DNA from: Phallusia fumigata
Taxonomy: Eukaryota; Chordata; Ascidiacea; Phlebobranchia; Ascidiidae
Assembly (NCBI GenBank): GCA_008931825.1
Contig: QXVZ01026528.1
Coordinates: 1,501 to 30,609, forward strand
Reading direction: 5' to 3'
Length of the DNA stretch: 29,109 nucleotides
The notes under the pieces are model-generated. The model was given only the letters and a program-made list of their open reading frames with translations. It was not told where the DNA came from and made no database searches. Made by a program: the position numbers and the translations under genes. Below, in pieces: positions 1 to 12,000 of this stretch. Within the stretch, counting starts at the first letter, position 1. Each line of letters starts with the position of its first letter.

Positions 1-80
1 CGATTGTGAACAGACATATTTTGTCCCAACGTAACACTCGGGGTTAAAAGTTTGTGATAAAGGTTATAATTTATCAACAG

Positions 81-3000
81 GAACGAAACTGCTCTTGCGT
101 GCAAAGCCCCGGAAGTCACTTTGTCCGGGAATTATACAATAAAAGTCGAGGTTGACGGATTTACCACACAGCTGACGGCTCCCCTCGAGTACTTTGCACT
201 TCCGCGTGTTACACAGCTAGCCAATCTCATTAGCTTTAGCAGGTACGAGCTTAAGGAGACAGATTTGTTTGCACTTGATACGCGCTTTGGTAAGATTTGT
301 TTGAAATCTTTGGTGAGAAAGTTTAAAACCAAACCCTTTTTGCGGAATCAGCCTTTCCTAAATAAGCTACAATCTATAATGTACTTTAAATTATCTATCT
401 ACAAATGACATTTTTCTATAAACTGTATTTTTATTTTGTTGTAAATAACAAATAGTTTTTCATAACTCCATTGGATCAAATTGATTTGAATATCATTAGC
501 AATACAGCTGTATATTCGTAAACACGATTCTCTTGGGTGGTGAAAAACACCATCTTGATCGAAACCCCTCAATGCCCAAACATCGTTTGTTTATTTTGTG
601 TTCCTACTTTCAGTGGCGGTCGCCCGGTGGACATACAACTGAATGACGTCAGGGGCGTTCAAACTGCGTCACTTCTTGTTGACGGNTTTTTCATAACTCC
701 ATTGGATCAAATTGATTTGAATATCATTAGCAATACAGCTGTATATTCGTAAACACGATTCTCTTGGGTGGTGAAAAACACCATCTTGATCGAAACCCCT
801 CAATGCCCAAACATCGTTTGTTTATTTTGTGTTCCTACTTTCAGTGGCGGTCGCCCGGTGGACATACAACTGAATGACGTCAGGGGCGTTCAAACTGCGT
901 CACTTCTTGTTGACGGCGGAAAACCTCAGGTGTGCCAAACATCAGAAAAGCTTTCGTATGTGACTCTGCTCATTTATTGCAGACTATTAGTCGTTTCCCG
1001 TAGTTACCGAAATCCTGTCATGTCGTAATGTAGCCAGCAATTATGTCGCCCGTTAGGGCGGGTTCGTCCATGTGTCAGTGGAGTAATTACGATACAATCG
1101 GTCACGGTGGTTTTGCTAATCTACTTGATCTTTCACATGGGCAAAACTGTTGAATCTCAACATAAGCGAGGCAATATATTTGCTTGGTGTTTCTTTCCTC
1201 ACGTATGGCATTCAAAGTCAAGCCAGTACAGCCATCATGTGCATGGTTTTTGTTTGCTATACTTCGTTTGGAACCTTTTTATAGTTTAATTTCCATTTGT
1301 TGAGGCTTTGGTTTTTAACTTTCTTTTGTGAAAGCCATAGCGCTCTAGTAATTTTGTAAAATAGTATCATGTTCAGTGTACGGGATTTTAAACCAGCAGT
1401 TAGTAAAGAAAATCGAACAGAAATTTTTGTTTGCCACTATTTACCAGTCTTCTTTGAATTTCCACCCAACGTTGTTTGCATATCGTATTTCGTTGACCAA
1501 ACATCAATCAAAATTTAGTCCACAAATTCGCTGCTCACCACAAAACGCCAGTTTTTTTAACTGTGGCCTTGAAAAAGGTCCTAATAATAGGTGGTAGTGT
1601 TGCATAGCAAAAAGGGTGTTGAAAGTAAAATTAGGCAGTTTCGTTGCCTAGCATTTTTATTTGTCTATTCACACTTTTGATATCGCTACAGTCGTGTCGG
1701 ATTACCAGAGCATCGTCGGTGCTGAGTTGTCCAACGCCCCAGGAGCCTCGCTTCAACGGCAATAGGAAACGACGCGCCGTTTCTTCTTCCTCGACAACGA
1801 AACGCAGTAAGTTGCTGATGATCAACACGCACCATTAAGAGTTTCAAAGAATCCTAAAAGCCTTGACCTCAAGTCATCCCTACAACGCTGCTTCTGTTTT
1901 TACCAAGTAAAACGACAAAGCGCACTGCTAAGTTTTGTTACAACTCGGTTCGTGTTCAATACTTCTTTGGTCATAGCTTAGGCATAAATCAAAAAAATTA
2001 AATTAAAACCCGTTCGTTTTGCGCGAGATTATATTATTAGCAGTTTGAGACCCCTACAAAGACACTCATGCGTAACCATGATTAGTGAAGCTAACCACAC
2101 TAGGGAACGATGATTAGCTGACGTTTGCCAACAAGCTGTGTAGTCACCTCAAATACCACAACATATTTCATGTTTACAATGTTAAAAAATTATTACGCTT
2201 TATTGCCACTCAGTTTACCAAATGTAAACACCTAAAGATTAGTTGGTTTATGTAGCAAGATGGCATGTGTACATGTCCATTAAAAGCTAGTTAACAAGCG
2301 AGTTTCGTTCGATTAACTTTGGTAAAGTGTTTCTAAACGTTTAAAAAGGTCGGTTTTAACTAATTCATATATATTTTACTAAGTGTGAACGTGTAGACAG
2401 TCCTAAGACACTTAATAGTATCGTGAGCATTTCGTCCACAGCCTACAATGCATCCATTGTAATAAACGGGGAACAAACGATAGCGGTCGGGGTCGTGGAG
2501 TACCAGGCTGATCCTCAACTTAAATCAATCTCACAACTACCATGCGCCAGAGCCACAACGACTGTTGGTGGCGATGGCAACATTACACAGTCTTCGGCTG
2601 CGGGCACAGTGGTCGTTCAAATTCAGGTAGGGCATGCTTGTATTTGTGGATGTTTTAAAGGCTTAAGGTTGTAGCTATATACTAAATGGTACTTGTTTAA
2701 AGTTTGGATAAGTATGTTTCTTTTACATGTGCATTCACGCCCAGAATGTAATTCCGCTTGATACTTATTTGTAGGTGGTGTCTGCTTTATCATGTTTATT
2801 TATATCTAAAGCATTTTAATATCTAAACAACGAAAAAACTAATCTTTTGATACAAAAGCTTGCTATGAAACGAGCGTTGGTTCCATGTTAACTGGCCTAT
2901 TGTTAACCAATGGCTGCAGCCTGCAGCTACAATACATAAACCAGACTTTTGTATGCCCCTATTGGCTTGCAACGGACGTAATTTGTAGAACAGCTATTGG

Positions 3001-6000
3001 AAAGCAGAACAGTACAAACTACATAGCACAAAAACCTTTATAAGTCTGCCTGTCAAATCCACTTAAAAAGTACATGCTGATTATTGATTGTAATTTAACC
3101 CTGAGCCGAAGCATTTCAAAGCTGCTCGCTGTAGTATGTATTGCATGTAATTTCTTGTAGATGTGTTTCTTTTAGATAAAACGTTGCGCTGTCCTGCTTT
3201 ATATGCATAATCACAGTTTTAAATGTTTTCAGCAGGTTACATTGCCACGAATAAAATTTCGTGTAGTTTCGTTACCTAAAGCAAATTTCCTCATCATTTT
3301 GCTGCTAGCATTTTTAGGTTGCTTGTGTTTGCAGGGCACCGGATTTGATGACGTCAATTTAAAGAAAACAGACTATGACGTAGTTCTGATACTTTCCAGT
3401 ACCGCTTCTATACCTTGTATTGTTTCGTTTATCGAGCCATCTTCGCTCTTCTGTCGTGCACAAGCGAATCATTTAAAGAAATACGAAAACAACAAAATCG
3501 GCATAAAGGTAATACCAATATACATGTTTTGTGTGCGATTTGTGCTTATTGAAACGTGGTAAGCGGTCGTCTACCAGGATGCTGAGGTTTCCTAAGCGAA
3601 CGTCAGCAATGTTTGCAGCTCGTCTGTCTGCTTGCTCCTATTTTTTTGCCTCATTTTGTACTGCTGCCCTATTCGCTGCTAGTTTTATGCATCGGCGTTA
3701 TACAAAACGTGGGGGCACGTTACCGTGAAACAGAAAAGGCGAAACGAATTCAAAGTTGGGTTTTTAGATCACGAGAGTGACCTTAAGTTACGATTTTACA
3801 ATTGACTGTGATAGTTTAACGTTGACAACTTAAAGGCCACCTTTACCTAAAAGGTTGTCTGCTGGGGCTTGAGTCAAGCAGACAGGAGCCCATGCGTTAA
3901 GGATCCGCACGCCCAAATCGCGCGTTTAAACGCATCAGACCGTAAAATTTACGCTTACACAATCCAAGTTATGAAGCAGTTGCTAGGATATGATTCCAGG
4001 CAAATCTCTTTCAGTAAAATAGTCCCAAGTTTCCACCCTGTTCACGACCGTGTAAACTTAACGCACAATGCGATGGTTTGGACGTGTCGATTTGCCGTGT
4101 GGCTCGTTTTTAGCGCGTTGTGTCGGTTCGTGACCTGCATATCGTTAGCCCGACACGCCGACCAACACAATGCAAACTAAGTTTTTTCGACACCAAGCTC
4201 ACCAATTGAGTTGAATAGATTAAACGTACCTACCTATATATGTGAAATCAGGCTTGCAAGAGGCCTTAGTCGGCCTTCCAAGCATTTCCATACACCTGTA
4301 TATGTGATTTATTTTCAAGGTTACGTCTGGAAACTGGACGGACGAAGTTCCAAACGTACAGTACTGCAAAGGCACCGAGCAAATATTCATGTATATCCTT
4401 ATTCCCGTCGCTGTGGTCCTGCTGGCTGTCATATTACTTCTGTTGGTCAGATATCGCGTTCAAAAGAAAAAGCAGAAAAGGGAAAGGAAAATGATTATGA
4501 GCAAACTTGATGACCTGGAAAACAAAACTAGGGAAACGGCCAGAAACGGTGAGTTATTTTAGTTCCTCCTACCAACTTTTTGCAAAAATACAAACCGATC
4601 TTATACGGTCGCTCATTACACTAATTTGCATCGTCTAATTTAGTTGAGTTGATTTGAGTTTATTTTGCTGGTGAAGAAATCGTAGCCACACAATTGCAAT
4701 TGCACTAAAACAATCACTAAGCCGGAAATAGCTGCGCAACGTTAAAAAACGTTATGGAGCACTTACCTCATTCCAGGACAGTCTATTTTACTTGTCACCA
4801 CATATAAACAAAGGTTGAAAATTAACGATTCAGCCAAGCAAAGCCGTACATGTCCGTATTCAGCTGACTTGGTAAAAGCGGTTAAAAAAAATAGTATTTC
4901 TGAAAGCTGAATTCTATTTTTGCAAGTTATAAAGTTTTGCAACGTGTTAACGTTAATTTGTCATAAAATTGATTGTCTTGTAACCCAGTGTTAACTTGTC
5001 AACTCCAACACCAATGTCCTACATTAACTCTAATCATACGACCACTGATTTAAGCAAAACATGCTTTACGACTGCAATACTTATTCCTACATTCTAGTTG
5101 GTTTGTGCTTTCCTTTGGGTGACATTTTGATTTTTTGTGCGTAATATTCGTCGTTTGGATCTTAAAATGTAGCACTAGTTTAATCCATTGAAAACAAAGT
5201 CAAGTTTTCCATTCTTCTAAAAAAAATTTCAAAAAAGCGTTTTTTCTGTAGCGTACTTCGAGCTACAGGTCGGCTACATGACCAACCTCACCGACAACCT
5301 ATCGGATCGCATTACGTATTTGCCAACAGCATCTTATTTCACCCAAACCCTGTTCAACAAGACGACCGGCCATCCTGTACAGGATCGAACGGTACGTTGA
5401 CCCTTATTTGGCCTTGATGTGCTGCAAGGAGCCTGACAGGTTGTACAGGTCGTAGCACACGTTTCCTATTTATATTTAGCCAGTGCTGCATCCCGCAATG
5501 TATTGCTATTACTGAATACCAGAGTCCGATCCTGCGGCGTATAATAAGAAAAAACAAAAAACTTCATACAATTTCGGTTTCGGTATGACAAGCACGAGTT
5601 TTATTATGAAAGTCATTGTTTTGTTGCTGTTATATTTATCACTCTTTGTAATCCTGTCATATTTGTACAACAATAGCAAAGTCAGCAGCAGGACCTGGAG
5701 GTCAGTTTATGAAATGAGGCTTTAAGAGATCCTGACCCAAAGCGATTATTTGCTTGTGGAAACCTTATGTGGCAGTCAACACACCAGATTGTTTAAACGG
5801 GAAATAGGTTTATCCCTGAAAACTTTGGTACAATGACAATGATTTCTAAGTTATCTTAACAGGGAGACACTAAAAACACTTGAAAAGCAAGCTTTAACGC
5901 TTGTTTGGATATGTTTGCTTACCGTATCTGTGTTTTGTACACTACTATTTTCGCCTTCAGGCATTGCAACGTGAATCTGTAAACACGATGGAGGCTCTGA

Positions 6001-9000
6001 ACGACTGGCTGCATCTTTTAAAGAAAAGGGATTTTCTCATTACGTTTATTCGTACGTTGGAAGAGCAACGGAAGTTTACAGTGCAAGACAAGTACGTGTA
6101 TATTTTCACTAACTCCAGTTTACAAATAATCTTCATCCAATAACATAAAATAATATTTTTTAATCACGGTGGAAGTAAGTACGCACAACCTAATATTAAT
6201 AAAAGACATGATAAAGGAGCTGTATCCGCAACATTGGTACATGTAACCTATTTCTGTAAACACCTTTCAATTCTACAGAGGAAGTGTAGCATCGTACCTG
6301 GCAGCCTGTTTGCTCGCGGATCTTCCCTATTACACCAAGTATGTTCAAGGTTGTGTGTGCAGTCCTCACAAAACTTTTGTAAAACATTTGTTAATTTTGT
6401 GCAGAATTATGTTCGAACTCTTATCGCAACTTATTGAAAAACACGTTGCGAAAAATCCCAAACTGCTCTTAAGAAGGTAAGCACTGTATAATATAGGTCA
6501 TAAAATTGTTGACCAGTTGTATTTTTTGTTTGTCTCCTTCCTGTTTAAGCCGAAAACGTGACATGTCAATAAACCCGGGAATTATTTGTTTGCTGCAAAC
6601 GCAATGCATATTTGTATTGACTATTAAAATCATTCCAATGTGCAATATATAGTGCTGCTTTTTGCCCTTTGTGAATCTAGACACCAATCAACCACATGAA
6701 TTAAACTGTAATTAAATTCCTAATTGTCGTAGATCGGAGTCGGTTGTGGAGAAAATGGTTTCCCACTGGTTGTCTATCACCCTGTATGACGAATGCATCA
6801 TGGTATGTAGCCAGCTCGCTTTGGGATATTTTTAGCCACGTTAATTTACGTTGCATTGCCAGGAGAGCGCGGGGAAACCAATTTTTCTGCTCACCAAGGC
6901 GATTCACTATCTCGTGTCGAGCGCGCCGTGTGACGTCATCGCCAACAAAGCGATGAACAGTCTGAATGAGATGACGCTCCTTGGGTCGGAGATCTCGCAT
7001 GAACCGGTGGTGCGTTCATTTGTTATGCTATCAATGCGAGCGGTGACGCAAATCGAGATGGATCGCCTTTTACGGCAGCAGCTCGGAAACAATGGGCCCA
7101 CATACGGACGTTTATGTGTAGTTATGTTTCCATCGGTCTGATGTACATTTGTTTGTGGACACCGGGTTTTTTATCAGACGCCAACAGGAAATCCCCGAGG
7201 CCACACGCGGTTTACTGTTGGAAAATGCCCAGACCGCAAGACTTGTATAGAGCCACATTTGTCTTCATGTGGCCTTCAGACCAATAGCTCAGTTCTAGTT
7301 TTACTTTCAACATTCGCGTTTTTTACTTATCTTTGAAACTATATAGGCACTTTACATCACACAAAAATGAAATGCATTGTTTAAACAAGCTTTTTACCGA
7401 ATCAGTTGCAATCATGGCAAAATGTTGGATTCGCTGAAACGTAGATGGAACAAACTAAATTAACATTTATTCATTTACGTCTTGTGTGGCAAGGACCAAA
7501 AATGTTAAGGGGCGCATATTGTTTTGTTTCAGATTTTGCATGCGTCAATTATCGATGCTACGTCAGATCGCGTCAGCTCGACTGTAGAAGTCAAAGTTGT
7601 GAACGTGGACACAATTACACAGGCTAAGACGAAAATCATTGAAGCTGTGTACAAAGATCGTCCCTACAGCGAATGTCCAAAGCCTGACGATCTGCAGTTT
7701 GGTTTGTTCACCATTTTCTGTTACACGTTTTTTTACGAACTTCAATATACAACTTTAAAATTAGTGATTTAGCGAACTTTTAAATTAATGACCATTTTTG
7801 CCTTTGTGCTATAGTAACGTATGTAGGGCTGACGAGACCCGGCGTCCTTAACTGCAACTTAGTTTTTTAAAGAGCCCCATTCAGTTTGCTGGTTTTTAAC
7901 GCAATACAATATGATATCAATAACGACGTTTATAAGTTTTACTTCAGTGGGTGTATAAAAACTATTAGTTGACGTTTTTCAATGCAAAACAAAGAAGTAA
8001 GCGCATTTACTAAGTTATATCTAAGGTAGAATGTAAATTTTGTTTCTACATGTGTTTTAACCAACACTCATTCCTGTCCTTTACATTGTGTGCACGGAAT
8101 ATTTAAACCCTGATTAGCGGAATCACTTATGTTTACCGGAACTAGATTAGGCTAAGCGCAAACCCGGTGAACCCGCGTGACCCGATCTACGCAGAAATGT
8201 GCATGTAGTCATTCCTGAGCAATTTGTCGCAATCCACTTCTTTCCGATTGCAGAACTGCTGAGCTCTAACGACCGACGTGAAGGGATAATTTTGTCCGAT
8301 GTCGATTCCACATCGGAAAAGGACGGCTATTACACCAAGCTTAATACCCTTAAGCATTACAACGTAAGCTCAAACCTAAGCCTATTGTTGATTCATTTAA
8401 ATGCCAACATGGGCAATTTTAATTTCGTTTAATGCAATATATTCTGTTTAGACTAAAAAAATCCTTCAGCCCAACCAATCAGACGGTGTAACTGGCGGAT
8501 GTTTCCTAAAAAAAACAAATTTAATAAAAAAATTGACGTGTCTAGTCGTATTTCTGGGTTAAGGCTATTTTAGGTCTTTGTTTGTGACGTTAAATTGCCC
8601 CAACTGTGTTCGGTTTGTAGCGTTAAGCGCCTATCTTATTAGCTGCAGTTAAAGACAGGGTTTTGATGCGTGTGTCCCTGTCAGCCTCTAACGGGTGACA
8701 TGCCGCCTATGAGGCAAGAAACGTCGGCTTGTTATTAATTACAGCTGTCAATCACGCGATGGGTGGTGAAATCGAGATAATTAAATATCCGTGACGGGTG
8801 TTTTTCTTTTTGCGCAGGTTCCTAGCAACGCAATAGCTGTTCTCCGCCCGCCTGGTGACGAAATGCCAGGTAAGTTACGTTGGTGCATCTGTGCTAAATT
8901 GGGACTATTTTGTCGGGGGCGTGTTTTTCGTCCCGGTACTATTTAAAAGTTTGTGTCCCAACACGTCACTGTTAAAGATTAATATTTTAAGATTACCTGC

Positions 9001-12000
9001 ACATAATGAAACAATCGTGTTTGTGTCGCAACCAATAGCTCTCCAAACAAAATGCAGTTTTAAAATAGCTTCAAAATCGCTGTGAAGCTTTTGTAGTCAC
9101 TGAATCATAAAAACGGAAAACCAACTTATTTAGAAGAAAAAACTCAGCTCGAAACGTGTTTTTTCCAACTGCTGGTTATACTGACATGATGTTCATGGGT
9201 TGTTTTACAAAATAGCGTGGCGGTTTCATTGCCAAAGTTTCGTTTCCCGATACTTTTAACCGGGTGACCTCATGGTGACGTATAAACAGCTTTCATTGTT
9301 CGGTTTATGCTCTAAGATCTCGGGTGAACTCCTGCCTTACTGTTACCAATTGGCTTGCGTCACATCCAACCAGCTGACTAATTCGCTATGTCACATAAAC
9401 AAATTGCTTACGCAGGTTTATGCTGGTACAATAGCAAGTCAGCCACCACTGACGTTGTAATTTATTTATTGTTTTGCCGTCAAAGATGACGAAAGCGAAC
9501 GCGGAGGCTTCGAGCAGTTTCTCGACCGCAACTACAGTTTTGATATACATCTACCCGATAGCTCACGCAGTTAGTATTTTTAAAACCCCAGCCTTTTTGA
9601 ATTGCATGCGATAGTTTGCTGCCATTAATGCGCAATCAATTCCAAATTGTGGTCAACGCCAAAAGGGAATTAATTTCGACCAATCGGAGTGCGACATAGA
9701 TGGACATTTAACAATACAGTACATACGTATTGAATACCAATGAGTATAATTTAAGGTATGAGTGAAATGTTCCTACCCTAATCCATAACCCAGCATTTTC
9801 AACTGTCAGCATTTGATATTAGCCGAGCCAGTACAAGCTAAGTCAAACGATGGTTGGTCGAAATTTACCCCAGTGCAGATTTCATTTTAAAATGCTGGCG
9901 TTGGGCATCAGAGCTCACAACAGAGCAGAGGCATTGCGCAGCAGTTTCGCAATGATTTGGAGGCGTCGTGTGAACGGAATTGTCTCTCTGGCTGATTAGT
10001 TTCCTTCCAAACCAATGTAATGCACTGTAGACCTCTGCTGTGCCGCATATGCTGCGCTGACCCATGCACTTAATACAATATGTGTGTGGATAACTGCGTT
10101 TGACCGACAGGCGTTGAAGAGGCTGAAACTTCCGCCTGTGAGCATGTGCGAATCCTGTTTATATTACATTGTGAAGCATGCAAATGTGGCTAATCGCCAA
10201 TCAATGCAAAATAGCGAATCGCAGTTGAAATTGCCGAATAATTGTCGCATGTGGAATTGAATAGATGTAGAACAAAGTTGTTCCAAATTGCTCGGATATG
10301 TGTCAATGTCACCATAATGCTCAATTGATGAACAGCACTTGCTTGTAGAAATGATGATTAGTTAAAGCTCATGCATCTAATCAATGGTATCGCAAACAAT
10401 GTTTTAATTTGCAGCATCACAAGACTCGAAGTCGCCGTTGCTGACAAACGACAGAAGGACTTTGTATCATCTGGTAAGTAGCAATCCGCCTGCTTGTACC
10501 ACGACCGTGCGTTGAAACTCGTATCGACCCGCGCAATGTCGACCCTCAGCCAAACCGCGCATTACAACAGTAATCAAGGAAATTGTTGGCTGACGCTAAC
10601 TGTGCTGGTAGCCTCCATCAGGGATCAACATGGCACGTTGGGAAGGGGCCACTTTTCTAGGTTACAAAGTAACACTTCAAATAAAGCAGTATCTGCAAGC
10701 AATTCGATATTAAATAAAATCGTTGGGTGGCCATTAAAAAATCGATAGGCGGTTTCCTTGCCAGACGGCAGGCTGATGTTGTTGCTGTCCTGTTAGGGCA
10801 CTCTAATTGCTTGATTGAAACAAATAAATCGACCTATCAATTACGACAGATTCATCCACGTGACGACGAATCAGCCAACGGGGGAATAGGTATGGACGAG
10901 GACTCTAGCAGCGGCAAAAAGGCCAACACTGTTATCGACAATCTGATGAAGCGGCCTTTCCAGGAAATGTATTTAACGCGGATGGTTCGTGCAAAGGTGG
11001 GTAATTACTTTTCATTCACGTGTTACCCTACCAAGCGTTTCTTTTTACGCTCAAATCTTTTGTTCACCAGACCACACTGCAAGAGTACGTCGACGGTGTC
11101 TTTAGCGCCATTTTGTGTCCAAAACCTTTGCCTAAGTCGGTGAGATATTTCTTCCAGTACTTGGATGCCGAAGCAGCAAAGCACAAAGTTAGCGACCCTG
11201 AAGTGATTCACATTTGGAAAACGAATAGGTAACAACCCAGAATAAACATGACCGACTGCGGAAGTATTGCAAACTCACCATAAACTAATGGCAAATGACT
11301 TAATGCACTTACTGGCAGGTAAACAAGCGGAAATTTGCTTAGTGTGAGTCAGCGCTGTTTGCGTCTATAATTAGGCGCAGACCCATTTCCTGATCAAATA
11401 AGCATTAAGGGTTCTGAAACTTTAAAATCAGTATCTATTTCATTCTTTTAGTCCATGTCTAGCTACTAGGAAATGATTCCCACTGTGGTTCGGTATCACG
11501 CCTCTTGCAGACTATGAAATATTTAAATTTGCACATTTTTCGACGCTTATATAATTTAGCAAGCAGTGATTAAACTGTTAAATCTACTTTGAATGTTATG
11601 TATTTTTATTGGTAACCCAATTTCCAAATTGACTTTGATATATCGCTGTTTTCACTTACATATCACATAGCATCAGCAAATGCGAACCAGTTCAAAAATA
11701 TTTTACGTTTACGCAATAGAATTGATTTGAAATGATGTTCACATACAGCTTATTGCTGCGGTACTGGGTGAACGTGCTTAAGAATCCCGAGTTTATCTTC
11801 GACACAAACAAAACGGCGATCGTTGACACTTGCCTCAACGTGATTACACAGGCCTTCATGGATGCATGTACAACCAGCAACAGGAAACTGGGCCACGTAA
11901 GTTCTGATTCATTCTCACTTTTAGGTGTCTCCACCTTCAATAGCACCGCCAGCGGTATTGCAAAACATTTCTGCGAAGTGATTCGATTCAAAAAGCATGT

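Larger units (their letters stand above)
81..3508 (+). other. Plexin ectodomain exons (IPT/TIG domains)
   Basis: Five exons (81-242, 845-929, 1692-1806, 2442-2626, 3335-3508) encode the membrane-proximal extracellular part. The first ends one IPT fold ([11 protein letters not shown]). The next begins another (GGRPVDIQL), which closes with [16 protein letters not shown], the cysteine-containing pattern typical of plexin IPT repeats. Exon 2442-2626 contains [11 protein letters not shown], matching the Y-x-DP linker before the last plexin IPT, and exon 3335-3508 supplies that last IPT with its closing Cys (SSLFCRA). N-glycosylation sequons are visible (NYT, NAS, NIT, NWT). Sema and PSI domains must lie upstream of the window. 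Confidence 0.85.

Noticed and set aside
537-752. A separate short frame resembling the plexin exon before the N
   Set aside because: It is the first copy of the 230-bp duplication and lacks a splice donor, so it is treated as an assembly duplicate of the exon at 845-929.
3869-4180. Plus-strand frame of about 100 codons
   Set aside because: It falls in the plexin intron 3509-4319, whose flanking exons join in phase without it.
9865-10065. Minus-strand frame in a locally less AT-rich intron segment
   Set aside because: No domain or repeat family could be recognised; the flanking plexin exons splice in frame over it.
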